A stretch of DNA of 6,319 bases from Prevotellaceae bacterium. Its GTDB lineage: Bacteria; Bacteroidota; Bacteroidia; Bacteroidales; UBA932. The notes beneath the pieces are model-generated. The model saw only the letters and a list, made by a program, of their open reading frames with translations. It searched no databases and was not told where the DNA came from. Shown piece by piece: positions 1 through 6,319 of this stretch (position 1 is its first letter; every line of letters begins with the position of its first letter). The position numbers were made by a program, and so were the translations under genes. Where the stretch lies: contig JAITKY010000278.1 of assembly GCA_031278135.1 (NCBI GenBank), positions 1 to 6,319 of the forward strand, read 5' to 3'.

Positions 1-2495
1 CGAGGCGAACAAAAAACGACAGACGCATTTTCCAGTCCGGCGACAAAGTGCGGTTTCAACAGGATATTCTTGAATCCTGGCTGTTTGGGGTCGGGATGGA
101 TTCCGCCTAATGCTTTATAAAACCATGCGCTTGCTTCGCCAAACATGATGTGGTTCAACGATGCTTCGCGTGCTTCGCCGATAGCAGGCCATGCTTCGTA
201 TAGAGTGGTCGCCTTGTCTTTTACAATCCAGTATCCCAGCGAAGGATACGTTTCCTGTGCTGCAACGGTGTATGCCAGATCGGCATATCCATTCTCGCTC
301 AATGCGTGGAAAATGGATTTTGTACCCAGCAGACCGACATTCAAATGGCTGCTGTCCGTTTCTATAACCCGTTTGGCAAGGTTGGCGGCGACTTTTTCGC
401 GCAGTTCGTTGGGCACGAGTCCCCAAAGCAAGGCTGTACTCATTTCTGTCTGATAGCCATGTCCATAGACGGCTGTTTCACGGTTGAGATATTCGCGGTT
501 GAAGGCGGATTTGATTTTTTCCATTAGTGCGGAATATTTGGCATGGTCGTCTGCTTTACCGAAAAGTTCGGCGGCACGGGCAAGAATGGAGACTACGCGA
601 TAATAATAGACTGTAGATGTATATTTCTGTGGCGTTTGCGCCTTTATAGGCACCCAGTCGCCCAGTCCCCAGTCGCACAGTCCGTCGGGAGATTTTTCGG
701 CGGCGCGGTCAACGTAAAGTTTGATGTTGTCATACATGTCGGCAAGCAGTTTGCTGTCGCCGTAAAACTCATACACTGCCCATGGGATGATTGCAACGCT
801 TCCTGTCCAGTCGGGGCCGGTAGCCCAGTCCATTCCCCATCCACTTGTGGGAATGATGTTTGGCAACAGTCCGTTTGGTTGCTGTTCGTCGCGATGATCG
901 GCAAGCCATTTTTCATAGACGGTGATGCCGTCGAAATTGTAGAGTCCCAGGTCAACGGCGTAGTTGGCATCGCCCGTCCATCCATTTTTTTCGCGGTGAG
1001 GGCAGTCCGTTGGATAGCCGAACATGTTGGAGAGATAGGAATTGTTTGCTGCAAACCAGATTTTGTTGATGGTCGGATTAGAAGTTTCGACATGTCCAAC
1101 CGGCGGCAAATCGCTGTGCATAAACCATCCTTCAAGGGATACGGCGGTCAGTTCGACAGGTTTGTCCGAAGTAACCTCAACATATTGGAAGCCTTTGTAG
1201 TTGAATCGCGGCATAAATTCTTCCTCGTCCCCGCCTTTCAGGATGTAAATGTCGGTCGAAAACGGGTCAGAGTCATCGATAGGGCGGTAATGTTCTGCTA
1301 TATTGCGGATATCGATGCTGTCGCCCGGGCGGAGGATTTCGGAGTGAACAAGGCGGATTTCCGTACCGGCTTCTCCTTTGACAAGCAACCGGCTTACTCC
1401 GGAAATGTTCCGTCCCAAGTCAAAAATATAGCGACGGTCGCCGATTTTTTTGAAGTTTTTTACCGGTATTTTTTCCACATTGCGGATGGGATGCAGTTGC
1501 TGCGCGACGATATTCTGCGAAGGCGCCAAGCGGTAAATGGCGTTTTTCCACTTGGAATCGTCAAATCCGACAGTGTTCCATCCCGGCTGTTCCCTACGGG
1601 CGTCGTAGTGTTCTCCCGTATAGATGCTGTTGAAAATGATGGGGCTGAGATTTGTTTTCCAATTTCTTTCCGATTTGATTGTTTCCACCGAACCGTCGTC
1701 GTATGTAATCCGCAAATCCATACAAAACGCTGGACGGTTGCGCCAGGGCGCCTGATGAAAATACCATACGGCGACGGATTGCAGGTTGTACCAACCATTC
1801 CCCAACAAGACGCCGATGGCATTTTTGCCGTTTTGCAACTCTTGGGTGACATCGTAAGTGACATACAGGTTCCGCTTGTCGAAATGCGTAAACATCGGGT
1901 CGAGGCGATGATCTCCGATTTGTTTACCGTTGATGTACAGTTCGTACAATCCGGCGGCGGCAATGTATGCGCGTGCCGATTTGACGGTCTTTGCCGTTTG
2001 AAACTCTTTCCGGAAATACGGCGCCGGCTTAATATTGATACTGTTACCGCCAAAATGTTCGTCGCTGATCCAGTAACCTTTCCAGTTCGACATACTCATC
2101 ATGCCGGTCTCGAACGAAGCGACAACAGGTGCAGATTCCACTCCGTCTTTGTCCCAAATTGTGACGCTCCAGAAATACCGTGTGAACGGCAAAAGTTCTT
2201 CTCCGGCGTATGATATCAACATCTTATCGGAAACGACTTTCCGCGTATCCCAGACATCACTGTGTCCATTTGCCGTTTCGACGGAATCAATTCCGACGAC
2301 AACCCGATACGCTGTTTGCAAAGCGCCATGCCGCAAGTCGTTTAACTGCCACGACAGACGCGGCGTTGGCGTATCGATTCCCAATGGATTAACCAAATAT
2401 TCACATCGAAGATTTTCCGGAACAGATTGGGCAAATAGCGTCGCCGATACGGATACGGCATACATAATCATCAAAAAAAATACAGTCTTTTTCAT
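1..2495 (-). CDS. Secreted alpha-L-rhamnosidase, glycoside hydrolase family 78 (3' end cut by window edge)
   Basis: Hydrolyses terminal alpha-L-rhamnose from glycans, probably in the periplasm or at the cell surface. The minus-strand frame is open for 831 codons from the ATG at 2495 to the left edge, with no stop or frameshift. Residues 1-22 form a Sec signal peptide (MKKTVFFLMIM..., likely cut after LFA) without a lipobox cysteine. Domains by resemblance: Ig-like (about 26-125), N-terminal beta domain (about 150-300, LYINGKQIGDHRLDP), second beta domain (about 330-445, FDLGRNISGV), (alpha/alpha)6-barrel (about 455-795), and the start of the C-terminal beta domain (from about 799). DCPHREKNGWTGD supplies D497, E502 and D509, spaced as D567/E572/D579 of Bacillus RhaB; E502 would be the general acid. 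E767 in ATTLYEAW is the likely general base, with Tyr where many relatives have Trp. Roughly 80-100 C-terminal residues probably lie outside. An in-frame ATG at 2516 would add MNITSKR. Family assignment is firm; the glycan target is unknown. Confidence 0.95.
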   Translation of the reverse strand, partial: MKKTVFFLMIMYAVSVSATLFAQSVPENLRCEYLVNPLGIDTPTPRLSWQLNDLRHGALQTAYRVVVGIDSVETANGHSDVWDTRKVVSDKMLISYAGEELLPFTRYFWSVTIWDKDGVESAPVVASFETGMMSMSNWKGYWISDEHFGGNSINIKPAPYFRKEFQTAKTVKSARAYIAAAGLYELYINGKQIGDHRLDPMFTHFDKRNLYVTYDVTQELQNGKNAIGVLLGNGWYNLQSVAVWYFHQAPWRNRPAFCMDLRITYDDGSVETIKSERNWKTNLSPIIFNSIYTGEHYDARREQPGWNTVGFDDSKWKNAIYRLAPSQNIVAQQLHPIRNVEKIPVKNFKKIGDRRYIFDLGRNISGVSRLLVKGEAGTEIRLVHSEILRPGDSIDIRNIAEHYRPIDDSDPFSTDIYILKGGDEEEFMPRFNYKGFQYVEVTSDKPVELTAVSLEGWFMHSDLPPVGHVETSNPTINKIWFAANNSYLSNMFGYPTDCPHREKNGWTGDANYAVDLGLYNFDGITVYEKWLADHRDEQQPNGLLPNIIPTSGWGMDWATGPDWTGSVAIIPWAVYEFYGDSKLLADMYDNIKLYVDRAAEKSPDGLCDWGLGDWVPIKAQTPQKYTSTVYYYRVVSILARAAELFGKADDHAKYSALMEKIKSAFNREYLNRETAVYGHGYQTEMSTALLWGLVPNELREKVAANLAKRVIETDSSHLNVGLLGTKSIFHALSENGYADLAYTVAAQETYPSLGYWIVKDKATTLYEAWPAIGEAREASLNHIMFGEASAWFYKALGGIHPDPKQPGFKNILLKPHFVAGLENASVVFCSP

Positions 2496-2538
2496 TCTTT
2501 TACTTGTTATATTCATTAAAATCAGTATATTTACGGAT

Positions 2539-2550
2539 ACCATACATGGT
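2539..2550. promoter_or_regulatory. 12-bp palindrome in the predicted rhamnosidase leader
   Basis: The minus strand reads ACCAT-GT-ATGGT, a perfect inverted repeat of 5-bp arms around 2 bp. It lies about 8 to 19 nt downstream of the start site predicted from the -7 element at 2562-2569, a position suited to a repressor operator. Its layout resembles the 6-2-6 palindromes in the leader of the uronate operon, but the sequence differs. A 12-bp palindrome can arise by chance, so this is only a candidate. Confidence 0.3.
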
Positions 2551-2561
2551 TTTCCCGAATA

Positions 2562-2591
2562 CAAATGTAATAAAAAAGTATGTAACAGAAA
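2562..2591 (-). promoter_or_regulatory. Candidate Bacteroidota-type promoter for the rhamnosidase gene
   Basis: On the minus strand TACATTTG (2569-2562) matches the Bacteroidota -7 consensus TAnnTTTG exactly. About 18 nt upstream, TTTC (2591-2588) is a one-mismatch fit to the -33 TTTG element. Transcription would start near 2557, leaving a leader of about 60 nt to the ATG at 2495, or about 40 nt to the in-frame ATG at 2516. Together with the 200-bp gap after uxaC, this suggests that the rhamnosidase gene can be transcribed separately from the uronate operon. Confidence 0.5.
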
Positions 2592-2645
2592 CAGGGCGAA
2601 TTCCAAAATGTCGCATTGTTCGTTGATTCGACTTGTCTGTCCTTA

Positions 2646-2670
2646 TTGATTAACCGAAATTTCGTTACAA
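2646..2670. repeat. Imperfect inverted repeat between uxaC and the rhamnosidase gene
   Basis: A 25-bp quasi-palindrome is centred on the perfect 10-bp palindrome CGAAATTTCG (2655-2664). Eleven bases of each arm can pair (TTG, TAAC and GAAA blocks), with three unpaired bases on one side. It begins about 25 nt past the uxaC stop. It is AT-rich, has no real loop and is not followed by a T tract on the minus strand, so it is not a convincing intrinsic terminator. It could be a protein-binding site or a 3'-end processing structure. The rest of the 200-bp gap shows only the candidate promoter and palindrome listed separately, and no gene. Confidence 0.3.
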
Positions 2671-2695
2671 TAGCATAGAGCAACACTTTGCGCAG

Positions 2696-4102
2696 TCAGA
2701 ACATAAAGAAATTCTTGGCATTATAGTACGACACGTTTTCGACTATCTGAGCCAAAAACGGCAATTCCGATTCGGGTAACAGAGCCTGTTCAACGTCGAC
2801 GCCAATCAGGTTGCACAGAATCCGGCGGAAATATTCGTGTCGTGTGTATGAGACAAAACTGCGCGAATCGGTCAGCATTCCTACAAACCGGCTCAGCAAA
2901 CCGAGATTCGACAGTGTATTTAGCTGCGCTTCCATACCCGATTTTTGGTCGAGAAACCACCAGCCCGAACCGAACTGCATCTTTCCGGCGACCGAGCCAT
3001 CCTGAAAATTTCCCAGTGTAGTAGCGACAAGTTCGTTATCGCGCGGATTGAGGTTATATACAATCGTTTTCGTCAATTTGTTGTCGATATCAAGCCGGTC
3101 GAAGAATCGCACCATTGATTTTGCTACCGTTGGGTCGCTCATCGAGTCGAATCCGGTGTCGGGACCTGCTGTTCTGAAAAACCGCGTGTTGTTGTTCCTG
3201 ATAACTCCGTAATGAAACTGTTGCGTCCAGCCTTTTTCCCAATCCATGATTGCACCTTCGTACAAAATCGCCGACTTGTATTTCGCCATTTCCGACGTGG
3301 TTAGCGATTTACCGCCATATACTTTATTATATATAGCGTTGATTTCGGATTGAGTAAAGTCTTCGGCATAAAACTCCTCGAACCCGTGATCGGACAGTTT
3401 GCAGCCCACACTTGCGAAAAAGTCGTGTCGTTTACGCAATGCCTCAATCATATCGGTGAAACTGCTGATAGATACTCCCGAAACTTCGGAAAGTTTTTCT
3501 ACATAAGTGCGGAAGTTTGCCGGGTTTTCCACTGCCATTGCCTTATCAGGACGCCATGTCGGCAATGTCTTTATCGGAAATCCCTCGTTTTTTAGAGCGA
3601 TGTGATGTATAAGCGAATCGACGGGGTCGTCGGTGGTGCAAACTGTTTCGACCCTGAACCGTTCCATTAGCCGGCGTGCCGAAAACTCCGGTGTACGCAG
3701 TTTTTCCGAACATTCGTCGAAGATTTCTTTTGCCGTTTCCGGTTTCAGGAGTTTTGTAATTCCGAATGTCGCTTTTAGTTCGAGATGTGTCCAATGGTAT
3801 AGCGGATTACGCATTGTGTATGGCACGGTCTCCGCCCATTTTTCGAATTTTTCCCAATAACTTGCTTCTTTTCCAGTGATATATCGTTCGCTGATTCCGT
3901 TTGTACGCATGGCACGCCATTTGTAATGATCCTCGGCGAGCCAGAGTTCGCCGAGGTTGTCGAATCTGTAATCTTCGGCAATCAGTCGCGTGTCGAGATG
4001 ACAGTGATAATCAATTATCGGCAAATGTTTTGCATGTTCGTGATACAGTTTTTGAGCGGTATCGGTCTGCAAAATAAAATTGCTGTCTAAAAACTGTTTC
4101 AT
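2696..4102 (-). CDS. uxaC: Uronate (glucuronate) isomerase
   Basis: Cytoplasmic isomerase (EC 5.3.1.12) converting D-glucuronate to D-fructuronate; family members also convert D-galacturonate to D-tagaturonate. The 468-residue product has the usual family length and belongs to the amidohydrolase-like superfamily. Visible family motifs are the N-terminal metal-site HCH (H33, H35, in DYHCHLD), [11 protein letters not shown] (99-109), CTTDDP (155-160), RPDK (184-187), KLSDHGF (235-241), GSGWWFLDQ (378-386) and [18 protein letters not shown] (410-427), where D412 is the likely catalytic aspartate. No key residue appears missing. The ATG overlaps the uxuA stop as ATGA (4099-4102), which fixes the start and implies translational coupling. 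It is the last gene of the SDR-uxuA-uxaC operon although it catalyses the first step. The neighbouring enzymes belong to the glucuronate branch, so glucuronate is the probable physiological substrate. Confidence 0.97.
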   Translation of the reverse strand: MKQFLDSNFILQTDTAQKLYHEHAKHLPIIDYHCHLDTRLIAEDYRFDNLGELWLAEDHYKWRAMRTNGISERYITGKEASYWEKFEKWAETVPYTMRNPLYHWTHLELKATFGITKLLKPETAKEIFDECSEKLRTPEFSARRLMERFRVETVCTTDDPVDSLIHHIALKNEGFPIKTLPTWRPDKAMAVENPANFRTYVEKLSEVSGVSISSFTDMIEALRKRHDFFASVGCKLSDHGFEEFYAEDFTQSEINAIYNKVYGGKSLTTSEMAKYKSAILYEGAIMDWEKGWTQQFHYGVIRNNNTRFFRTAGPDTGFDSMSDPTVAKSMVRFFDRLDIDNKLTKTIVYNLNPRDNELVATTLGNFQDGSVAGKMQFGSGWWFLDQKSGMEAQLNTLSNLGLLSRFVGMLTDSRSFVSYTRHEYFRRILCNLIGVDVEQALLPESELPFLAQIVENVSYYNAKNFFMF

Positions 4103-5271
4103 TTGAATAATGTTTTAGCAATACCTAATTCCAAACCTCTCAGTTCGGCAAGACCTCTCAAACGTCCTATGCACGAATATCCGGGATTTGTTTTTTTGTG
4201 CAGATCGTCAATCATCTGATGACCGTGGTCAGGGCGAAGCGGGATTGCGGTTTTTCGCTGCTGCTGAATTTCGAGCAATCCTTTCATCACTCCGTACATG
4301 TCTACATCGCCTTCCAAATGATTTGCTTCGTGGAAATTACCTTTTTCGTCACGCTGAGTGGATCGCAGATGAACGAAATACACACGGTCGCCGAGCCGTT
4401 TGATCATATTTGGCAAATCGTTGTCAGCCCTCACACCGAAAGAGCCTGTACAGAAGCATAATCCATTCGATTTGTTGGGCACTGCTTCAACTAATTTCAA
4501 GAAATCACGTTCGGTACTGAGAATACGCGGCAAACCGAGAATAGGGTAGGGGGGATCGTCGGGATGAATTGCCAGAACAGCTCCAACTTTGTCGGCAACA
4601 GGCGCAATTTCGGACACAAACTCTATCAGGTTTTTTCTTAACCTGTCGGCATCAATGTATTTGTATCTGTCTAATTGGATTTGAAATTCTTCGAGCGTAA
4701 AACTTTCTTCGGCTCCCGGCAACCCTGCTATCATGTTATGAACCAGAAGGTTTTTATCGTCTTCGCTCATTTGTTCGTAACGTTCCTTTGCTATTGCGAT
4801 GTCTTCGGCAGAGTAAGTTTGCTTTGCTCCGGGACGTTTCAGGATGAACAGTTCGAATGCCATAAATGCAGCGCGTTCAAAACGTAACGCCTTCGATCCG
4901 TCGGGCATGACGTATGCCAAATCGGTACGCGTCCAGTCCAGCACGGGCATGAAATTGTAAGTGATAATGTTGATGCCGCATTTTGCAAGATTACGTATGC
5001 TTTCCTTATAGTTTTCGATGTATTGTTTATAGTCGCCTTCCTGAGTCTTAATGTGTTCGTGTACAGGAATACTTTCGACAACCGACCATTTTATACCGCT
5101 GTCTTCTATCAGTTTTTTCCGTTTCATGATTTCGTCTACAGTCCAGATATCGCCGTTTTTGATGTGATGCAGAGCGTTTACTATTCCTGTTGCGCCAGCC
5201 TGTTTGATATCCTGTAACGACACAGGGTCGCCGGGTCCGTACCAACGCCATGTTTTTTCGCTTAATATCAT
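4099..5271 (-). CDS. uxuA: D-mannonate dehydratase
   Basis: Cytoplasmic metal-dependent dehydratase (EC 4.2.1.8) converting D-mannonate to 2-keto-3-deoxy-D-gluconate. The 390 residues match the usual length (about 390-400) of the UxuA TIM-barrel family. The N-terminal [13 protein letters not shown] (7-19) followed by [14 protein letters not shown] is a strong family signature. Further motifs are [14 protein letters not shown] (105-118), [16 protein letters not shown] (234-249), LCFCTGSFG (271-279), YFVHLRS (298-304) and RPDHGH (346-351). By family analogy the metal ligands are H236, C274, H301 and D348, all present. The start ATG lies 31 bp after the SDR stop; the spacer is AT-rich with no clear Shine-Dalgarno, as is common in Bacteroidota. 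The stop overlaps the uxaC start by 4 bp. Its substrate is the product of the upstream SDR enzyme, which supports both assignments. Confidence 0.97.
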   Translation of the reverse strand: MILSEKTWRWYGPGDPVSLQDIKQAGATGIVNALHHIKNGDIWTVDEIMKRKKLIEDSGIKWSVVESIPVHEHIKTQEGDYKQYIENYKESIRNLAKCGINIITYNFMPVLDWTRTDLAYVMPDGSKALRFERAAFMAFELFILKRPGAKQTYSAEDIAIAKERYEQMSEDDKNLLVHNMIAGLPGAEESFTLEEFQIQLDRYKYIDADRLRKNLIEFVSEIAPVADKVGAVLAIHPDDPPYPILGLPRILSTERDFLKLVEAVPNKSNGLCFCTGSFGVRADNDLPNMIKRLGDRVYFVHLRSTQRDEKGNFHEANHLEGDVDMYGVMKGLLEIQQQRKTAIPLRPDHGHQMIDDLHKKTNPGYSCIGRLRGLAELRGLELGIAKTLFK

Positions 5272-5302
5272 ATTCTTATTCTTTAAATAAATAAATAATT
5301 AA

Positions 5303-6124
5303 TCAAATTGAAAATGAATCGAACCCTCCGTCGATTACGAGTATGATTCCCGAAACGAATTTCGAAGCGTCGCTTATCAGATAGTGCAATGAACCTAATA
5401 GTTCATCGGCATCGCCGAAACGGTTGAAAGGCGTATGAGCGAGTATCGTTTTAGCTCGTTCGGTGTACGAGCCGTCGGGATTTGTCAGCAATGTTCTGTT
5501 TTGTTCGGTGATGAAAAATCCAGGCGCTAAGGCGTTTACGCGGAATTTTTCACCGAATTTCAGAGCGAGTTCTCCTGCCATGTATTTAGTGAAGTTGGCG
5601 ACAGCGGCTTTAGCAGCTCCGTATCCGGCGACGCGCGTCAATGGGCGCAGGGCGGATTCGGATGCGATGTTAATGATGTTTCCAGCGCCGTTTTCGACCA
5701 TTGCCTTCGCAAACACCATAGTCGGTAAAACCGTTCCGAACAGGTTTAAATCAACGACTTTTTTGAAAGCGTCGATTTCGAGGTCGAATACTGTTTTATC
5801 CGTAGCGATAGTTGCGCCGGGCATGTTTCCTCCGGCAGTGTTTACGAGGACGTCGATTTTCCCATACGTCTTAACTATCTCGTTTCTGTTGCGTTCGAGT
5901 ATTTCTTTGTCCAGAACATTAGTGGTAAGAAACAAACTCTCTCCGCCGTTCGATTTTATTTCGTCAACAAGTGCTTTTCCCTTCTCTTCCGCCATGTCGA
6001 GAATCACAATTTTCGCTCCCTGTTTCGCTAAATAACGCGACATCTCGGAGCCTAAAACCCCACAACCTCCGGTAATTAATATTACCTTTTCTTCGATACA
6101 AAATAAATTTTCGTTCATGATCAT
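5303..6124 (-). CDS. SDR-family oxidoreductase, probable D-mannonate oxidoreductase (fructuronate reductase), UxuB analogue
   Basis: Probably reduces D-fructuronate to D-mannonate with NAD(P)H in the cytoplasm (the EC 1.1.1.57 step). The 273-residue protein is a classical short-chain dehydrogenase: TGGCGVLG (18-25) is the nucleotide-binding glycine motif; D43 ends the second beta strand (IVILD), suggesting NAD(H); NTAGG (95-99) is the NNAG variant; the catalytic set is N127, S155, Y168 and K172 (YGAAK); VNALAPGFF (197-204) follows. SDR membership is certain. The specific reaction is inferred from context, since uxuA and uxaC encode the flanking pathway steps, and from similarity to Bacillus subtilis YjmF, an SDR in a comparable uronate operon. 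It is unrelated to the long-chain E. coli UxuB. ATGs at 6124 and 6118 (MIMNEN) are both plausible starts. A different sugar-acid oxidoreductase activity is the main alternative. Confidence 0.88.
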   Translation of the reverse strand: MIMNENLFCIEEKVILITGGCGVLGSEMSRYLAKQGAKIVILDMAEEKGKALVDEIKSNGGESLFLTTNVLDKEILERNRNEIVKTYGKIDVLVNTAGGNMPGATIATDKTVFDLEIDAFKKVVDLNLFGTVLPTMVFAKAMVENGAGNIINIASESALRPLTRVAGYGAAKAAVANFTKYMAGELALKFGEKFRVNALAPGFFITEQNRTLLTNPDGSYTERAKTILAHTPFNRFGDADELLGSLHYLISDASKFVSGIILVIDGGFDSFSI

Positions 6125-6148
6125 TACAATTTATATTTATGTAATCTT

Positions 6149-6165
6149 TTATATTCCAATATATT
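6149..6165. promoter_or_regulatory. Operator-like element, start-proximal copy (17-bp repeat with palindromic core)
   Basis: The 17 bases TTATATTCCAATATATT occur here and again, identically, at 6180-6196, offset by 31 bp or about three helical turns. The core TATATT-CC-AATATA (6150-6163) is a perfect 6-2-6 inverted repeat, as expected for a dimeric regulator. This copy lies in the predicted leader between the promoter and the SDR start. The regulator is unknown. The minus-strand core includes TATATTGG, one mismatch from the -7 consensus, so a promoter role is an alternative. Confidence 0.5.
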
Positions 6166-6179
6166 ATCTAATTATTTAC

Positions 6180-6196
6180 TTATATTCCAATATATT
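6180..6196. promoter_or_regulatory. Operator-like element, promoter-proximal copy (17-bp repeat with palindromic core)
   Basis: Identical to the copy at 6149-6165, with palindromic core 6181-6194. It lies about 8-21 nt downstream of the start site predicted from the -7 element at 6207-6214, where a bound repressor could block transcription. Two identical sites on the same helical face suggest cooperative binding by one dimeric regulator. Confidence 0.5.
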
Positions 6197-6206
6197 TTAG
6201 ACGCCC

Positions 6207-6214
6207 CAAAGATA
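6207..6214 (-). promoter_or_regulatory. Candidate -7 element of the uronate operon promoter
   Basis: The minus strand reads TATCTTTG, an exact match to the Bacteroidota -7 consensus TAnnTTTG, about 83 nt upstream of the first SDR start codon. The predicted start site is near 6201. No good -33 TTTG lies 17-21 nt upstream (TCAA or similar is found there), so the promoter may be weak alone or need an activator. The leader from about 6201 to 6125 is very AT-rich, contains the two palindromic repeats and encodes no protein. Confidence 0.45.
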
Positions 6215-6282
6215 CGATTTTATTTTAGATTGTTGATTTATAATTGGGTGTACGACAAAAATCAAAAAGATGATAAAATCGT
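6214..6282. repeat. Widely spaced 10-bp inverted repeat upstream of the operon
   Basis: ACGATTTTAT (6214-6223) and its exact reverse complement ATAAAATCGT (6273-6282) are 49 bp apart. One arm abuts the candidate -7 element and the other lies about 70-80 nt upstream of the predicted start. The pair could be two sites for one upstream-binding regulator, but in such AT-rich DNA chance is possible. Confidence 0.25.
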
Positions 6283-6288
6283 GTTTGC

Positions 6289-6296
6289 TATTTTTG
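6289..6296 (+). promoter_or_regulatory. Possible divergent -7 element near the right edge
   Basis: The plus strand reads TATTTTTG, an exact TAnnTTTG match pointing away from the operon towards the right edge. No -33 match is seen at the usual distance, and no coding sequence is visible in the remaining 23 bp. It would matter if a divergent gene, such as a regulator or transporter, starts just outside the window. Confidence 0.2.
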
Positions 6297-6319
6297 GGTA
6301 AGAAACTCTGAAAATTATA

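Noticed and set aside
651..682. Repeated CCAGTC units resembling a short tandem repeat
   Set aside because: They encode the GH78 residues CDWGLGDWVP; the repetition comes from the alternating Asp-Trp and Gly codons.
543..2213. A 556-codon open frame on the plus strand
   Set aside because: It lies wholly antisense to the GH78 gene, whose minus-strand frame carries the signal peptide, domain order and catalytic motifs. The plus-strand translation is rich in Val, Phe and Arg and resembles no family I know; it follows from the codon use of the real gene.
1..2495. A possible broken gene: the minus strand shows several short ATG-to-stop frames (115-426, 644-1135, 1460-2053)
   Set aside because: These are in other frames. 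One minus-strand frame is open without interruption from 2495 to the left edge and encodes a coherent GH78 protein, so the gene is cut only by the window.
2677..2693. GCAA-AGTG-TTGC hairpin just after the uxaC stop as a terminator
   Set aside because: A 4-bp stem without a following T tract is too weak to call. No convincing intrinsic terminator was found in the 200-bp gap, so read-through into the rhamnosidase gene is possible.
4188..4461. Two overlapping plus-strand open frames of 71 and 87 codons
   Set aside because: Both are antisense to uxuA, within its conserved RPDHGH and VHLRS region, and show no protein family features.
5272..5302. Separate promoter for uxuA in the spacer after the SDR gene
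   Set aside because: The 31-bp spacer is AT-rich with TTTA repeats but has no TAnnTTTG match and is too short to suggest an independent unit.
5463..6035. A 190-codon plus-strand open frame
   Set aside because: It is antisense to the SDR gene, whose Rossmann and catalytic motifs are intact on the minus strand.

Overview
The window looks like a piece of a carbohydrate-use region from a Bacteroidota chromosome, probably of the order Bacteroidales. Four signs point that way: a secreted GH78 alpha-L-rhamnosidase of the Bacteroides type, AT-rich intergenic DNA without clear Shine-Dalgarno sequences, two matches to the Bacteroidota -7 promoter element TAnnTTTG placed where promoters are expected, and an SDR-type mannonate oxidoreductase in place of classical UxuB. 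The genus cannot be fixed from the sequence alone.

All four recognised genes lie on the minus strand, so transcription runs from right to left. From the right edge: a non-coding leader of about 195 bp (6125-6319) holds a candidate promoter and two copies of a 17-bp palindromic element. Next come an SDR dehydrogenase (5303-6124, probable D-mannonate oxidoreductase), uxuA (4099-5271, mannonate dehydratase) and uxaC (2696-4102, uronate isomerase). uxuA and uxaC overlap by 4 bp (ATGA), and 31 bp separate the SDR gene from uxuA, so the three almost certainly form one operon. A 200-bp gap (2496-2695) with its own candidate promoter then precedes a secreted alpha-L-rhamnosidase gene (2495 to the left edge). 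That gene is open over 831 codons and is cut by the window boundary before its stop codon.

Together the three operon enzymes convert D-glucuronate to 2-keto-3-deoxy-D-gluconate (KDG): UxaC makes D-fructuronate, the SDR enzyme reduces it to D-mannonate, and UxuA dehydrates that to KDG. The rhamnosidase is exported and would remove terminal alpha-L-rhamnose from a glycan. The pairing suggests a substrate in which rhamnose and glucuronate occur together, such as the Rha-GlcA caps of arabinogalactan proteins or gum arabic, or ulvan fragments; this is inference. KDG kinase, KDPG aldolase, a uronate transporter, rhamnose catabolism genes, SusC/SusD and a regulator are not in the window.

No RNA gene, mobile element or CRISPR array was seen. 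The genes are ordinary members of known families. The most interesting unexplained material is regulatory: the paired palindromes just downstream of the predicted operon start site, and a differently sequenced palindrome at a matching position before the rhamnosidase gene.
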